64,000 nt of DNA from a bacterium (GCA_035307765.1 DATGHU010000034.1:346230-410229), one strand, 5' to 3'. Positions 31,419-41,112 are shown, numbered from the stretch's first letter. The notes: generated from the letters alone by a model not told the origin. Numbers and translations are program-made.

Positions 31419-33056
31419 CTATTTGAAGATCGAGAACTCGATCTCCTTAGCCGTGATGAACTCGAGCAGCGCGGGCGTGCCCTGCCGAGTCTTGCCCACC
31501 GCGCGCTTAATCGCCGGGATGATCGCGCCCGGCTCGGTCACCCGCTCCCCGTACCCCCCCAACGCCTGCGCCAGCGCGGCGTAGTTCCCGGAGATGTCGG
31601 TGCTGCGGTATTTCTGGGTGGCCACTTTCATCACCGGCAGCTCGATCGCCATAGAAGAATTGTTGAGCAACACCGACAGGATCGGGATGCGCTCGCGCAC
31701 CGCGGTCTCGAAATCCATACCGGTGAACCCGATGGCCGCGTCACCCCACACGTTGAGGCAGAGCTTCTCGGGCGATTCGAGCTTGGCCCCCATGGCCAGC
31801 CCAAGCCCGTACCCGAGCTGAGTCGTCTTGCCCCAGCCGATATACGAGAGCGGGGTCGTAGCCTGCCAGAACGGTGAGAGCTGGTCGCGCGGGCTTCCGG
31901 CATCGTGCGTGATGATGGTGTTCGCCACGTCAACCGTGTGCAACAAATCCCAGATCACTCGGTACGGCGACAACGGCGTCGCCTCCGACGTCAGCTTGGG
32001 CATCCACTGCTCCAGCCAGTCCGCGCGCACGCCGGCAATCTCCTTTGCCGTGTGCGCGGCCTCCTCCCGCCGCGCCGCGCGCACCCGATCCTTCACCGCC
32101 GCCAGCAGCGCCTCGAGCGTCAACCCGGCGTCCCCCAACAGGATGTGGTCGACCGGAATGTCCTTGTTGATGTCGGCCGGATCGAGCGTGGCGTGAATGA
32201 TCACCTTGCCGGACGGCATGGCCACCCCGTAGTTGGTGGTGGCGAAGCTACACCCGATGCCGAGGATGACGTCGCTGGACTCCAGGAACAGGTGGACGGG
32301 TTTGGGGATGGAACGGCCGCCCGAACCGAGCGAGAGCGGGTGGGTCTCCGGGAACGCGCTCTTCCCCTCCAGGCTCGTGGTCACGGGAACGCCGAGCCAC
32401 TCGGCGAGCTCCCGCAATGACCCCCAGGCGCGGGCGTAGTGGACCCCTTGCCCGGCGTAGAGCACCGGGCGGCGCGCCCCCACCAGCACGTCCGCGACCC
32501 GTTCGACCGCCTTGGGGTCGGGGGCGGTCCGGGAAGCGAGCGCGGGGCGGTAAACCAGGGGCTCGGGGACCTCCTCGGTCAGCACGTCCGACGGAATCTC
32601 CACGAGCGCGGGCCGGGGCCGCCCGTTCCTTACCTGGGTGAAGGCGCGGCGCATCGCGGCCGGCACCTCGCCCGGGAGCACGACCTGCTCCGCCCACTTC
32701 GTGACGTGGCGGTAGTTCAGGGCCGCGTTAAAATTCGGGGGGATGTTCGTGAGGCGGCGCGGGTAGCCCGCCGGCAGCACCACGATGGGCACCGAGTCCC
32801 CGTACGCTTGAGCGACGCCGCCGAACGAATTCTCCGCGCCCGGCCCGTGCTGCATGGCGAAGACCCCAATCCGCCTTCCCGAGGAGGTCCGACTCACCGC
32901 ATCGGCCATATGGAGCCCGGTCCGCTCCTGCCGGACGATGATCGTCCGGATGTCCGCCGCGGCCGCGGCCTCGATGATGGGATTGACAGGATACCCGATC
33001 AAAAACTCAACGCCCTCGCGCTTCAGGATCTCCGCCACCGCCGCCGCTGCTTTCAT
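31419..33056 (-). CDS. Thiamine-diphosphate-dependent enzyme (acetolactate synthase-like)
   Basis: 545 residues with the three ThDP-enzyme domains. The N-terminal PYR domain has GYPVNPIIEA and the conserved Glu in VRQERTGLHMADAVSR, the central domain includes RRPVLYAGQG, and the C-terminal PP domain carries the Mg/ThDP motif starting WGDAAIGFTG and ending VLLNN. Start ATG at 33056 is preceded by GGCGGAGGAAG. It may decarboxylate or ligate 2-keto acids, or act as an oxalyl-CoA-, benzoylformate- or sulfoacetaldehyde-type enzyme; the substrate cannot be assigned. It follows the amidohydrolase by 150 nt and precedes the AhpD-like gene by about 100 nt. Confidence 0.92.
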   Translation of the reverse strand: MKAAAAVAEILKREGVEFLIGYPVNPIIEAAAAADIRTIIVRQERTGLHMADAVSRTSSGRRIGVFAMQHGPGAENSFGGVAQAYGDSVPIVVLPAGYPRRLTNIPPNFNAALNYRHVTKWAEQVVLPGEVPAAMRRAFTQVRNGRPRPALVEIPSDVLTEEVPEPLVYRPALASRTAPDPKAVERVADVLVGARRPVLYAGQGVHYARAWGSLRELAEWLGVPVTTSLEGKSAFPETHPLSLGSGGRSIPKPVHLFLESSDVILGIGCSFATTNYGVAMPSGKVIIHATLDPADINKDIPVDHILLGDAGLTLEALLAAVKDRVRAARREEAAHTAKEIAGVRADWLEQWMPKLTSEATPLSPYRVIWDLLHTVDVANTIITHDAGSPRDQLSPFWQATTPLSYIGWGKTTQLGYGLGLAMGAKLESPEKLCLNVWGDAAIGFTGMDFETAVRERIPILSVLLNNSSMAIELPVMKVATQKYRSTDISGNYAALAQALGGYGERVTEPGAIIPAIKRAVGKTRQGTPALLEFITAKEIEFSIFK

Positions 33057-33206
33057 CTTCCTCCGCCTCCTCCGCCTCCCGGCCCGAGCGGCTCTTCTCG
33101 CGCGGCCCGCATCCGTCCTGTCCCCACCGGGCCACCGTCCGATGGGTCACCCCTCGTGGCGTGGGGTGGCCGGCCGGGGAGACCCTCCCCCCCCACCGCG
33201 GTCTCC

Positions 33207-34424
33207 TCACCGCTGCAGGATGGGCCGCTGGTGATCGGGCAGCACCGCCCACACGTGGGGGGGACGCTCGACGGCGCGCGGAAGCGGCTCACCGGCCATC
33301 AGCGTGAGTGTGTTCACGAGACGGCGCGTCCCCGTGCGCCGCTGCATGGCCACGTCGTAGAACACGTACTCCCCCTCCTCAAGCCGGAACAGGGCAAGAT
33401 CTGCCTGGCTGCCCGGCCGGAGCGTGCCGAGTTCCGGCCGCCGCACCGCCGCCGCCGGGCGCGAGGTCGCCCGCTCGATCACATCGTGCAGGCTCATCCC
33501 GAGGTTGAGGAACTTCGAGAGGGTCGTCGGCAGATCGAACATGGGCCCCTGGACGCTTAATTGGTGAATATCGCTGCTGATGACGTCGGGAAGGACCCCC
33601 TGGTCGATCAGGCGCTCGGTCACCTCGTAGCTGAACGAACCCGCACCGTGCCCGATGTCGAGGATGAGCCCGCGATCGTGCAGCACCTTGACGTCGGTGC
33701 GGAGGTTGCCGTCCGGCGCGACGATCCTGTGGGTGCCGCCGGTGAAGCAGTGGGTGAGGATATCCCCCGGACGCAGCAACTCTACGATCTCCGCAATCGT
33801 CGGGGGGCCGCTGCTGATGTGGACCATCAGCGGGAGCTCAACGCGGTCGGCCAGGTCGCGGGCGCGCTGAAGGGCGCGGATGCCGGTCCCCCGTGTGGTG
33901 CGGTGATCGATCCGGGCCTTGACGCCGAGGATCAGGTCGCGGTTGGCGTCAACGATCTTCACCGCCAGATCGACATCGCAATAGTCCAGGTTGGCAAACT
34001 CCCACGTGGGGGCGATCAAGCCGATCGATGAGAGGTTCAGGAAGGCGCGAATCCGGGCGCGGCTGGGTTCGATGATGTACCGGCGAAACCCGGGGAAACT
34101 GTAGGCCCCCGCGCTCCCCACGTCGATCCAGGTCGTGACCCCGCTGCGGGCGGCCACCGGATCGGCCTCGATCCCCCAATATGTCCCGCCCCAGTAGACG
34201 TGGGTGTGCAGATCGACCAACCCCGGTGTCACGATCTGTCCCCCAGCGTCGACGACCCGCACCCCCCGCGCCCGATCAAGCGTCCGCTCGATGGCGGCGA
34301 CCCGCCCCCCGGCGATCCCGACATCGTATCGGCCCTCGATACCGGCCGCGGGATCGAGCACCTCCCCGCCGACCACAATCGAATCGAACCGCCCATCCCC
34401 ACCGCCCGCCGCCTGCGGCCCCAT
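33207..34424 (-). CDS. Amidohydrolase/deacetylase-family metallohydrolase (dihydroorotase-like)
   Basis: 405 residues from the ATG at 34424, with GGGGGAG two nt before. The binuclear metal site is visible: H-x-H in GLVDLHTHVYWGG, a candidate carboxylated lysine in LILGVKARID, histidines in LMVHISSGPP and ILTHCFTGG, and the catalytic aspartate in VISSDIHQLS. These match the family of D-amino-acid/creatinine-type deacetylases whose exact substrates vary. No signal peptide is seen. It is the first gene of the minus-strand series with the ThDP enzyme, AhpD-like protein, dipeptidase and dehydrogenase, suggesting degradation of an N-acylated or cyclic amide. Confidence 0.93.
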   Translation of the reverse strand: MGPQAAGGGDGRFDSIVVGGEVLDPAAGIEGRYDVGIAGGRVAAIERTLDRARGVRVVDAGGQIVTPGLVDLHTHVYWGGTYWGIEADPVAARSGVTTWIDVGSAGAYSFPGFRRYIIEPSRARIRAFLNLSSIGLIAPTWEFANLDYCDVDLAVKIVDANRDLILGVKARIDHRTTRGTGIRALQRARDLADRVELPLMVHISSGPPTIAEIVELLRPGDILTHCFTGGTHRIVAPDGNLRTDVKVLHDRGLILDIGHGAGSFSYEVTERLIDQGVLPDVISSDIHQLSVQGPMFDLPTTLSKFLNLGMSLHDVIERATSRPAAAVRRPELGTLRPGSQADLALFRLEEGEYVFYDVAMQRRTGTRRLVNTLTLMAGEPLPRAVERPPHVWAVLPDHQRPILQR

Positions 34425-34556
34425 CGCTCCCCCCTCTGCCCGCGTCCGATGTCATTCAGAGTTAGGACCACGGCCGGCGCGTTCCTGCTTCGGGCACGAC
34501 TCGGCGGGAGGAGAGGAAGAGGAGATCGCGGGGAACTGCGGCAAGAAAGAGCCACA

Positions 34557-35624
34557 GTGCGAATCGCGAAACCCCCCTTTCATCTCGTCAGGGCCCTGCT
34601 GCGCAGAGCATCCCGACGCCGCCTCCCCGCAGGGTTCTCCGCTTCGCAGGTGGTGCGCGGCCGCACCTGGGCGTGCACGGATCTGGGGGCGTTCTCACGC
34701 CCGCTCCCGAATCTCGGCGGCGTAGAAGGGGTCGTGATCATGGAGGATCGTGACCCCGAGTTCTACCTGTCCTTCCAGGACTATGCTCCCGGGGCGGTAA
34801 CCCGCCTCAACCGCCACGGCCCACTCCGCGCGTGGTCAACCCAGCAGGACCTCAAGGAGTTGGTCGCCGGGCTTAACGCGCAAGGATTGAAGGTGGCGAT
34901 TGGATTTTGGAGCTACGGGGGGTGGTGGCTGCACCGAAAGCCCCGATGGCTGCGGGAGCATCCGGAGTTGCGGCGGCCGCCGTTGAGCAGCCACCTCTAT
35001 CCCTTCGTGCGGCTCCATCGTGAAGGGATCGAGTATGCGGAGTATATCGCCCGGCAATACGAACGGTTGCACACGGCGTTCGGATTCGACGGGCTGATGC
35101 TGGGGGACGGCCTGTGCGGATTCGGCAGCATATGGGATCCCGACCTGTACCGGGACAAAGCCCCCACCATCCCGCAGTGGACCCGACTCTACGCCACCAT
35201 CGCCGGCACGGTTCACCGCACCGGCGGGACGCTGCTGGCGTACGATCAGATGGGGTTTCCCTATACCGAGGCGCGGGAACACGGCGTCGACTATCGGGAC
35301 CTGGCCGGCGCCGGCCTCGACGTCCTTGTCTACCAATCGTATCCGCAGGCGTGGGCGGGATTCTGGCTCGATGAATATCCCAACCGGTTCGACCTGCGCG
35401 CCTCGGTGAACAACCTCAAGACGATCACGGCCAGCCTGGAGGGCACGACCGCCAAGGTATTCTATACGGTGGAACTCGGTGATGCCGTGGAGCGGTGGCA
35501 GGCCGATCCCGAAAGGACCCTCGCGCAGATGGACGCGCTCGACCCTTTAGCGGCGGGGCGCTTCCTCGTCTGGGCGAACGACACCTTCGCGCGGCACCCG
35601 CAGCCGGTAGGAGGATCGCGCTGA
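34557..35624 (+). CDS. Uncharacterised TIM-barrel protein, glycoside-hydrolase-like
   Basis: About 355 residues from GTG at 34557, the first start clear of the divergent amidohydrolase; GTG 34732 or ATG 34738 would lose the first strand. The frame has alternating strands and helices typical of an alpha/beta barrel: WACTDLGAF, LNAQGLKVAIGFWSYGG, YIARQYERLHTAFGFDGLMLGDG, TGGTLLAYDQMGFPY, GLDVLVYQSYPQAW and FYTVELGDAVERW. The Asp in FDGLMLGDG and the Glu in YTVELGD sit on strand ends as catalytic acids of glycosidases often do. I do not recognise the family. No signal peptide is evident from this start. Confidence 0.75.
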   Translation: MRIAKPPFHLVRALLRRASRRRLPAGFSASQVVRGRTWACTDLGAFSRPLPNLGGVEGVVIMEDRDPEFYLSFQDYAPGAVTRLNRHGPLRAWSTQQDLKELVAGLNAQGLKVAIGFWSYGGWWLHRKPRWLREHPELRRPPLSSHLYPFVRLHREGIEYAEYIARQYERLHTAFGFDGLMLGDGLCGFGSIWDPDLYRDKAPTIPQWTRLYATIAGTVHRTGGTLLAYDQMGFPYTEAREHGVDYRDLAGAGLDVLVYQSYPQAWAGFWLDEYPNRFDLRASVNNLKTITASLEGTTAKVFYTVELGDAVERWQADPERTLAQMDALDPLAAGRFLVWANDTFARHPQPVGGSR

Positions 35625-35742
35625 TTGGAACCGCGCCTCCGTTGTATGGTGCACCACTTCCCGGGAGTGTCAAATCATCGGCACATTCGGGATCGCGTGG
35701 GGCGTCGCCCCCGCGCGTGGCTTGACCGGGAAACGATCCTCC

Positions 35743-36711
35743 CTATCCTCCCGCGGACCTGCCTGCGGCTCGCACGGTGTCCATCAGCGCGGCAACTCGA
35801 CGCAAATGGGGCACGGCTCCGGTGCGACCCCCCCCGCTGGCCACCGCGTCCACGACCTCCTGGATCATGAACAGCACGGGATCGTCCACCCAAGGGAGGA
35901 GCGCGGCATCGCTCGTGAGAAGGCCGAGGGCCGCCGCGTAGGGCTCGAGGCGTACAGCCTGCCGCGACCCGATGATCTCAAGCTCGACCTCCCCCACAGC
36001 AAGTGAGGGCACGGACGCGGGCAGGCACCGCGAGAGCTCGATCGTGGCGATCAGGTCATCTTCGAACCGAATGATGCTGACCGCGGTATCGTCGACCCCG
36101 GCTTCGAAGAGCGCACCGGACCAGGCGTGAACGCGCCGCACCCGGGCGGGTGTCGCGGTCAGGAGCACGTCGAAGACCTCCCACGCCGCCTCCTCCAGCA
36201 CCGCGCGCCGCGGGTGCGCGCGATCGTCGCGTGGAAGGCGAACGGCCGCGTAGGCGGAGTGTAGCGTCCCCAACGCGCCGTCGGCGACCAGCCGCAGCGC
36301 GGTCCGGCCGGCATGGGTGTGGCGCAGGGCCCCCCCTGAAATGAGCGCCGCGTGGCCCCGCCCCTCGGCGGCGGCCAGGCGGTCGAGGTCGTCCGCCCGG
36401 GTCGCGGCGGGGACGGGGCAGAGCACGACCTTCCCCGCCGCAAGCGCCGCTTCCACGGCCCTCCCTTTTTCGGGATCGCTGCTCAGGACGAGCACCGCCG
36501 GGAGTGACGGATCGCGGGCCAGCGTCTGCCAGTCCGGGGACCACTCGGCCCCCACCCCATCGGCCAAGGTGTTCGCGCCATCGCGATCTTGACCGCATGG
36601 GCTTGGGGACCAACGGGCGATCCGCGCCCCGGAGAGCGGGGCGTCGTGCCCGGCGACCGCACGGGCGTGGCGGTCGGCGCCGATGACCCCCAGCGGGATC
36701 GGCGCGTTCAT
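35743..36711 (-). CDS. Gfo/Idh/MocA-family oxidoreductase, degenerate
   Basis: 322 residues from the ATG at 36711, whose ATGA overlaps the stop of the upstream paralogue. The fold is MocA-type: N-terminal LGVIGADRHARAVAG, SLPAVLVLSSDPEKGRAVEAAL, and a C-terminal substrate domain with SAYAAVRLPRD and a late RVAALMDTVRAAGRS. The glycine-rich loop is imperfect, and the EKP motif with its catalytic lysine is replaced by CPVPAA. It is therefore probably not an active NAD(P) dehydrogenase; it may bind sugar or cofactor, or pair with the paralogue. Both are encoded as a tight minus-strand pair. Confidence 0.85.
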   Translation of the reverse strand: MNAPIPLGVIGADRHARAVAGHDAPLSGARIARWSPSPCGQDRDGANTLADGVGAEWSPDWQTLARDPSLPAVLVLSSDPEKGRAVEAALAAGKVVLCPVPAATRADDLDRLAAAEGRGHAALISGGALRHTHAGRTALRLVADGALGTLHSAYAAVRLPRDDRAHPRRAVLEEAAWEVFDVLLTATPARVRRVHAWSGALFEAGVDDTAVSIIRFEDDLIATIELSRCLPASVPSLAVGEVELEIIGSRQAVRLEPYAAALGLLTSDAALLPWVDDPVLFMIQEVVDAVASGGGRTGAVPHLRRVAALMDTVRAAGRSAGG

Positions 36712-37778
36712 GCCCGGCCCCCCGCGGCGTCCGCCCCGGGCTGCGGCGTGAGCCGCACGACGTGGCCTGTGTGGGCCGACTCCGCCGCGGCGAGCGCCAG
36801 CCGCAGGGCGGCGCGCGCTTCCTCGGGCGGCATCGGCACGGGACGGTCCTGTTGCACCGCGTCCACAAAGCCCGTCCACTCGCGCGCGTACGCCGTCAGG
36901 TTGTGCAGGAGAACCCGGCCGCTTTCCGGATGGTCGGCGCCTTCATCGCGGTAGCGCGTCAGGCTGACAAGATCATGGTCCCTGGCGCGGACGGCGCCGT
37001 GCGTGCCGTAGATTTCGCACTGGTGGAACGCCGGGTACCCGGGGGGCAGGCAGTTGCTGATTTCCGTGGAACCGATGGCCCCGCTCGCAAAGCGGACCGT
37101 GTACGTGATGAAATCCGGCACCCCCCGGTTTCCCTCCACCGTCACCTTATGCTCCGCGGCCACCCACACGGGTTCCGAGCCGGCGAACCAGCGGAGCAGA
37201 TCCGCCTCGTGGATCCCGTTGGTCAACGCCGCCCCCACGGACATCGAGGGGTCACCCGTCCAATGCTCGGCCGTGTAGTACCCGCGGGACACTCCCAGCG
37301 GCGGACGAGACCGACGCTCGTTCTCCCGGATCAGCCGGACGGTTCCGACCGCTCCCCGATCGATGGCTCCGCGGATCTCCATGTAGCGCCGGGTGAACCG
37401 GCGGCTGTGCCCGATCATCAGGTGCACCCCCGCGGCGCGGCACGCCGCGATCATCGCGTCGGCGTCGGCGAGCGAGGGCGCCATCGGCTTTTCGCACAGC
37501 ACGTGCTTCCCCGCCGCGGCGGCGACCTCCGTCCACTGGCGGTGTGAGGCCTCCGGCGTCGCGATCATCACCACGTCGAGATCGCGGCGCCGGACGAGCT
37601 CGTGCCCGTCGGTGTAGACCGCGGCCGACCACGGCGCCGCGGCCGCTCGTGCCGCCGCTTCGTTCAGGTCGGCCGCCGCGACCAGGCGCACCCGGTCGCT
37701 CAAGGTGTACATCGCCGGCAGGTGCGCCGTCTGGGCGATACTGCCGCAGCCGATCAGCCCCACCCGCAGCGCGGCCAT
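36708..37778 (-). CDS. Gfo/Idh/MocA-family oxidoreductase
   Basis: 356 residues from the ATG at 37778, with GAGGACGA upstream. The NAD-binding motif is VGLIGCGSIAQTAHLPAM, the family lysine lies in LCEKPMAPSLADA, and the second domain contains LMIGHSRRFTRRYMEI. The C-terminal part with WFAGSEPVWVAAEH and FASGAIGSTEISNC is normal for the family. It oxidises or reduces a sugar, inositol or related polyol using NAD(P). The gene starts 10 nt after the stop of the gamma-glutamyltransferase gene and overlaps the degenerate paralogue by 4 nt, so the three are likely one transcript. Confidence 0.93.
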   Translation of the reverse strand: MAALRVGLIGCGSIAQTAHLPAMYTLSDRVRLVAAADLNEAAARAAAAPWSAAVYTDGHELVRRRDLDVVMIATPEASHRQWTEVAAAAGKHVLCEKPMAPSLADADAMIAACRAAGVHLMIGHSRRFTRRYMEIRGAIDRGAVGTVRLIRENERRSRPPLGVSRGYYTAEHWTGDPSMSVGAALTNGIHEADLLRWFAGSEPVWVAAEHKVTVEGNRGVPDFITYTVRFASGAIGSTEISNCLPPGYPAFHQCEIYGTHGAVRARDHDLVSLTRYRDEGADHPESGRVLLHNLTAYAREWTGFVDAVQQDRPVPMPPEEARAALRLALAAAESAHTGHVVRLTPQPGADAAGGRA

Positions 37779-37788
37779 TCGTCCTCGC

Positions 37789-39579
37789 CTACCATCCGAG
37801 CGCATAATTGCGCTCGCCGCGCGAACTCGCCGCGCCCTCGATCACCTTCCGGTCCGGATCGTATGCCACCGCGGTGGTGTAGTTGAGGCTCCAGGGGTCC
37901 ACGACCTTGACGAGATGACCGCGCCGCCGGAGCTCCTCGACCACCGCGGCGGAGACACGACCCTCGAGGACCACCTCCCGCGGCCGCGCCTCCCTCGGGT
38001 AAAACGAGCTCGGCGCGTGCCCGGTGTGAAAGCTGGGGGCGTCGATCGCATCCTGCAGGTCCATCCCGAAGTCCACGACGTTCAGGAAGAACTGCAGGCT
38101 CCATTGATCCTGCTGATCGCCGCCCGGGGTGCCGAAGACCAGATAGGGCCGCCCCTCCTTCATCACCAGCGATGGGGAGAGCGTCGTCCGAGGACGCTTC
38201 CGCGGCCGCAGCGCCGCCGGGTGGTCGGGGTCGTTGAGCCAAAACATCTGCCCCCGGGTCCCCAGGCAAAACCCCAGCCCGGGGATGATCGGCGAACTGC
38301 GAAACCACCCGCCGCTTGGCGTGGCGGAGAACATGTTCCCCTCCGCATCCACAGCTCGGGTGCCGGTGGTCCCCCCCTGCCAGGCACGCCCCCGGACGGG
38401 CGAGGCGTCCGCTTCCCTCTCGCTTCCCTGAAAGGGGTACGGATCACCCGGGCGCAGCTCCGGTGACGCGGTGTGCGGATCGATGAGCGCGCGCCGTGCG
38501 TCCGCGTACGGCGTGGAGAGCAAACCCCGTAACGGGACATCGACGAACTCGGGATCGCCGTAGTACCGCTCGCGGTCGGCCAGCGCCAGCTTGGCCACCT
38601 CGGTCAGGGTGTGGATGTAATCCGCGGAGTTGTGGCCGAGCCGGCGCAGGTCGATGCCGTCGAGCAGGGTGAGCTGCTGCAGAAAGACGGGCCCCTGGGA
38701 CCACGGCCCGCACTTGTGGACATCGCATCCGCGATAGCGCACCCGAACCGGGCTCTCGATTCTGGTGTCGAAGGTCGCGAAGTCCTCCTCGGTCAACAGC
38801 CCGGAGGAGACCACGCCGTTGGCGTCCCGCACCGACGTGTCGCGCTGAAAGGCCACGATCTCACGCCCGATCGGTCCACGATAGAAACAATCTCGCGCGG
38901 CCGCAAGGGCCGCGCTCCGGCCGCGCGACGTGGCGCCCCGCTCGGCCTCGACGAGGCGCTCGAACGTCCGGGCGAGATCCGGGTTCCGCCAAGTGTCCCC
39001 CACCCCCGGGGGCTTCCCCCCCGGCAGGAACAGGGCCGCCGAAGTCGGCCACTCCGCCCGAAATCTCCCGGCGCACTGTTCGATGGAGCGGAGCATCCCC
39101 TCGTACATCGGGAACCCGCCGGCGGCCAGCTCGATCGCGGGTGCCAGCACCTGTTCCAAGGTCAGGGTGCCGTACCGGTGGAGCGCGGTGATCAGCGCAT
39201 CGGGGACGGCGCAGACCCCGGCCGGGAGGAACCCGTCACCCGGGATCAACGTGATGCCCCGCCCGCGGAACCACTCGATCGTCGCCGCGGCCGGGGCCCG
39301 CATGTTGCCGTTGATCGCGACGACCCGACGGTCGCGCGCGGTATACATCAGGATGGGAGCTTCCCCCCCGAACCCGAAGCTTTGGAATTCCAGGACCGAC
39401 TGCGCGAACACCATCGCCACCCCGGCATCGACCGCGTTGCCGCCGAGCAGGTGCATGCGCATGCCCGCCAGGCTCGCCAGGTAGTGCCCGCACGAAACCA
39501 CGAGGGACCGACCCCGGATGACCGGACGGGTGGCGCTTAGGGTAAACTGCCAGTCGTGGTAGGCGGTGTTGACGCTCAT
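37789..39579 (-). CDS. ggt: Gamma-glutamyltransferase family protein
   Basis: 596 residues from the ATG at 39579. The family start VVSCGHYLASLAGMRMHLLGGNAVDAGVA is clear, and the autocleavage site for the small subunit is at the threonine in WQGGTTGTRAVDAEGN, followed by the SATPSGGWF, PRTTLSPSLVMKEGRPYLVFGTPGGDQQ blocks. These proteins are Ntn hydrolases that self-cleave and transfer or hydrolyse gamma-glutamyl groups from glutathione or related amides. No obvious signal peptide precedes the start, so localisation is uncertain. It is the first gene of a tight minus-strand group with two MocA-type oxidoreductases. Confidence 0.93.
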   Translation of the reverse strand: MSVNTAYHDWQFTLSATRPVIRGRSLVVSCGHYLASLAGMRMHLLGGNAVDAGVAMVFAQSVLEFQSFGFGGEAPILMYTARDRRVVAINGNMRAPAAATIEWFRGRGITLIPGDGFLPAGVCAVPDALITALHRYGTLTLEQVLAPAIELAAGGFPMYEGMLRSIEQCAGRFRAEWPTSAALFLPGGKPPGVGDTWRNPDLARTFERLVEAERGATSRGRSAALAAARDCFYRGPIGREIVAFQRDTSVRDANGVVSSGLLTEEDFATFDTRIESPVRVRYRGCDVHKCGPWSQGPVFLQQLTLLDGIDLRRLGHNSADYIHTLTEVAKLALADRERYYGDPEFVDVPLRGLLSTPYADARRALIDPHTASPELRPGDPYPFQGSEREADASPVRGRAWQGGTTGTRAVDAEGNMFSATPSGGWFRSSPIIPGLGFCLGTRGQMFWLNDPDHPAALRPRKRPRTTLSPSLVMKEGRPYLVFGTPGGDQQDQWSLQFFLNVVDFGMDLQDAIDAPSFHTGHAPSSFYPREARPREVVLEGRVSAAVVEELRRRGHLVKVVDPWSLNYTTAVAYDPDRKVIEGAASSRGERNYALGW

Positions 39580-39764
39580 CTCCGCCCGGCGCAGCGCCGG
39601 ACGCTCGTGCTGCCTGCACCGGCTCCATCTCGAGGCCTCATCGCGATCCCCCCCTGATCCATCCTGCCCGCAGGATTTCATGGACCACGCGGAGTCTCCT
39701 CCCACCCCCGCCTGGTGCTGCCGCCGACCTTCACCGTATACTGAATTGGGAACGAATCGACGCC

Positions 39765-40288
39765 GTGACCGGAGATCGGAGCGCGATAGCATCCCCCGCT
39801 GGGGTGACCCCGCGTGAGCCGTCCAGCCTGCGCGTGCTCACGCTGACGACGCTGCAGCAGGCCGGACTGACGTCCATTCGCTTCGGCCTCCCGATCCTGG
39901 CGCCGTACTGGCGAGACGCGTTCCACCTCTCGCTGGCACGGGTCGGTGTGCTGTTGGGCGCCTTCGATCTCGGCGCGCTGCTGCTGTTCATCCCGATCGG
40001 TCTCCTGACCGATCGGTGGGGCGGTGCGGGCGTCCTCGGCGCGGGCGCGCTCTTCACTGCCGCGATGACGGCCGTGACCACCCGGGCTAACGGATATTGG
40101 CCGCTCGCGCTGCTGCTCGCGATCGCCGGGCTGGGATGCGGCAGCGGACAGACGGCGGGGACGCGTACGTCGTGGGATGGGTGGCCCTGGCCGCCGTCAT
40201 GGCCTGGGCCCTCGCGGCGACCGCGCGAATCCCCGAACCAGCGGCGAGAACCCGCGGAGTGTCCAGCGCCCCCCACCGCGTCCGATGA
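39765..40288 (+). pseudogene. MFS transporter remnant with internal deletion and frameshift
   Basis: The first frame from GTG 39765 encodes about 130 residues of a major-facilitator N-terminus: a TM1 region around SIRFGLPILAPYW, TM2 LGAFDLGALLLFIPI then the motif-A loop GLLTDRWGG, and two more helices ending at AIAGLGCGSG (about 40155). The next bases continue in a different frame (about 40160-40288) with YVVGWVALAAVMAWALAAT, which reads like the last transporter helix. A normal MFS protein has about 390 residues, so roughly 200 internal residues are missing and the two ends are out of frame. It is best read as a deletion pseudogene. It is convergent with the SDR gene. Confidence 0.75.
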
Positions 40289-40344
40289 ATCCGCGTCCGC
40301 TCGCCCGACCCGCCACTGCTTAAACGGCGCGCGCGGCGGGGCGT

Positions 40345-41112
40345 TCAGTACGTGGCGTTGCGGCCCCCGTCGACCACCAGGTCTTGTCCCGTGACGAACT
40401 CGCTTAGGATCAAGCCCATCACCGCCTGGGCGACGTGCTCCGGGTTGGCACAGGCGCCGAGCGGCGTTTGTGCGGCGGACTCCGCCTCGATGGCCTGCGC
40501 GAACGCCTCGCCCCTCGCCATCCGCGCCCAGCGCGTCACCACCTGTCCCGGTGAGACCGAGTTGACGCGCACCTCCGGGGCCAGCGCGATGGCCAGCCCG
40601 CGGGTCAGCTGGATCAGCGCCGCCTTCGACACACCGTAGGGCAGCGAGGAGCCCGCCCCCCGGTGTCCGGAGATAGAGGCGACGTTCACAATCGCCCCCC
40701 GCGCCGCCCGCAGGGCGGGCGCCGCAGCCCGTGAGCAGTAGAACGCCCCCAAAAGGTTCACGCCGAGAATCGCGTCCCAGACCTCGTCGGTGACCGCATC
40801 GAGGTTCGGGAAGTCCAAATAGCGGGTCGTGCCCGCGTTATTCACCAGCACGTCGAGGCGGCCAAAGCGATCGACCGTGCGAGCGACCAGCGCCTTGACC
40901 TCATCCTCCCGCGCGACATTGGCCTGGACCGCCACGCCTTCGCTGCCGGCCTGGGCGAGTTCGCGAGCGGTCTTATCGGCATCATCCCGGGAGCGCGAAT
41001 AGTTCACAATTACGGCGCGGGCTCCGGCGCGGGCGAGGGCGTGGCACACGGCCCTGCCGATACCGGTACCGCCCCCCGTCACGATCGCGACGCTTCCTTT
41101 CTCCAGTCCCAT
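40345..41112 (-). CDS. Short-chain dehydrogenase/reductase (FabG-like SDR)
   Basis: 255 residues from the ATG at 41112. The Rossmann motif TGGGTGIGRA lies near residue 12, then NNAGTT, the catalytic serine in NVASISG, and YGVSKAA with the Tyr-x3-Lys pair. The terminal VTGQDLVVDGGRNATY is the usual SDR ending. It reduces or oxidises a hydroxy or keto substrate with NAD(P). It is convergent with the MFS remnant and divergent from the EamA transporter. Substrate unknown. Confidence 0.94.
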   Translation of the reverse strand: MGLEKGSVAIVTGGGTGIGRAVCHALARAGARAVIVNYSRSRDDADKTARELAQAGSEGVAVQANVAREDEVKALVARTVDRFGRLDVLVNNAGTTRYLDFPNLDAVTDEVWDAILGVNLLGAFYCSRAAAPALRAARGAIVNVASISGHRGAGSSLPYGVSKAALIQLTRGLAIALAPEVRVNSVSPGQVVTRWARMARGEAFAQAIEAESAAQTPLGACANPEHVAQAVMGLILSEFVTGQDLVVDGGRNATY

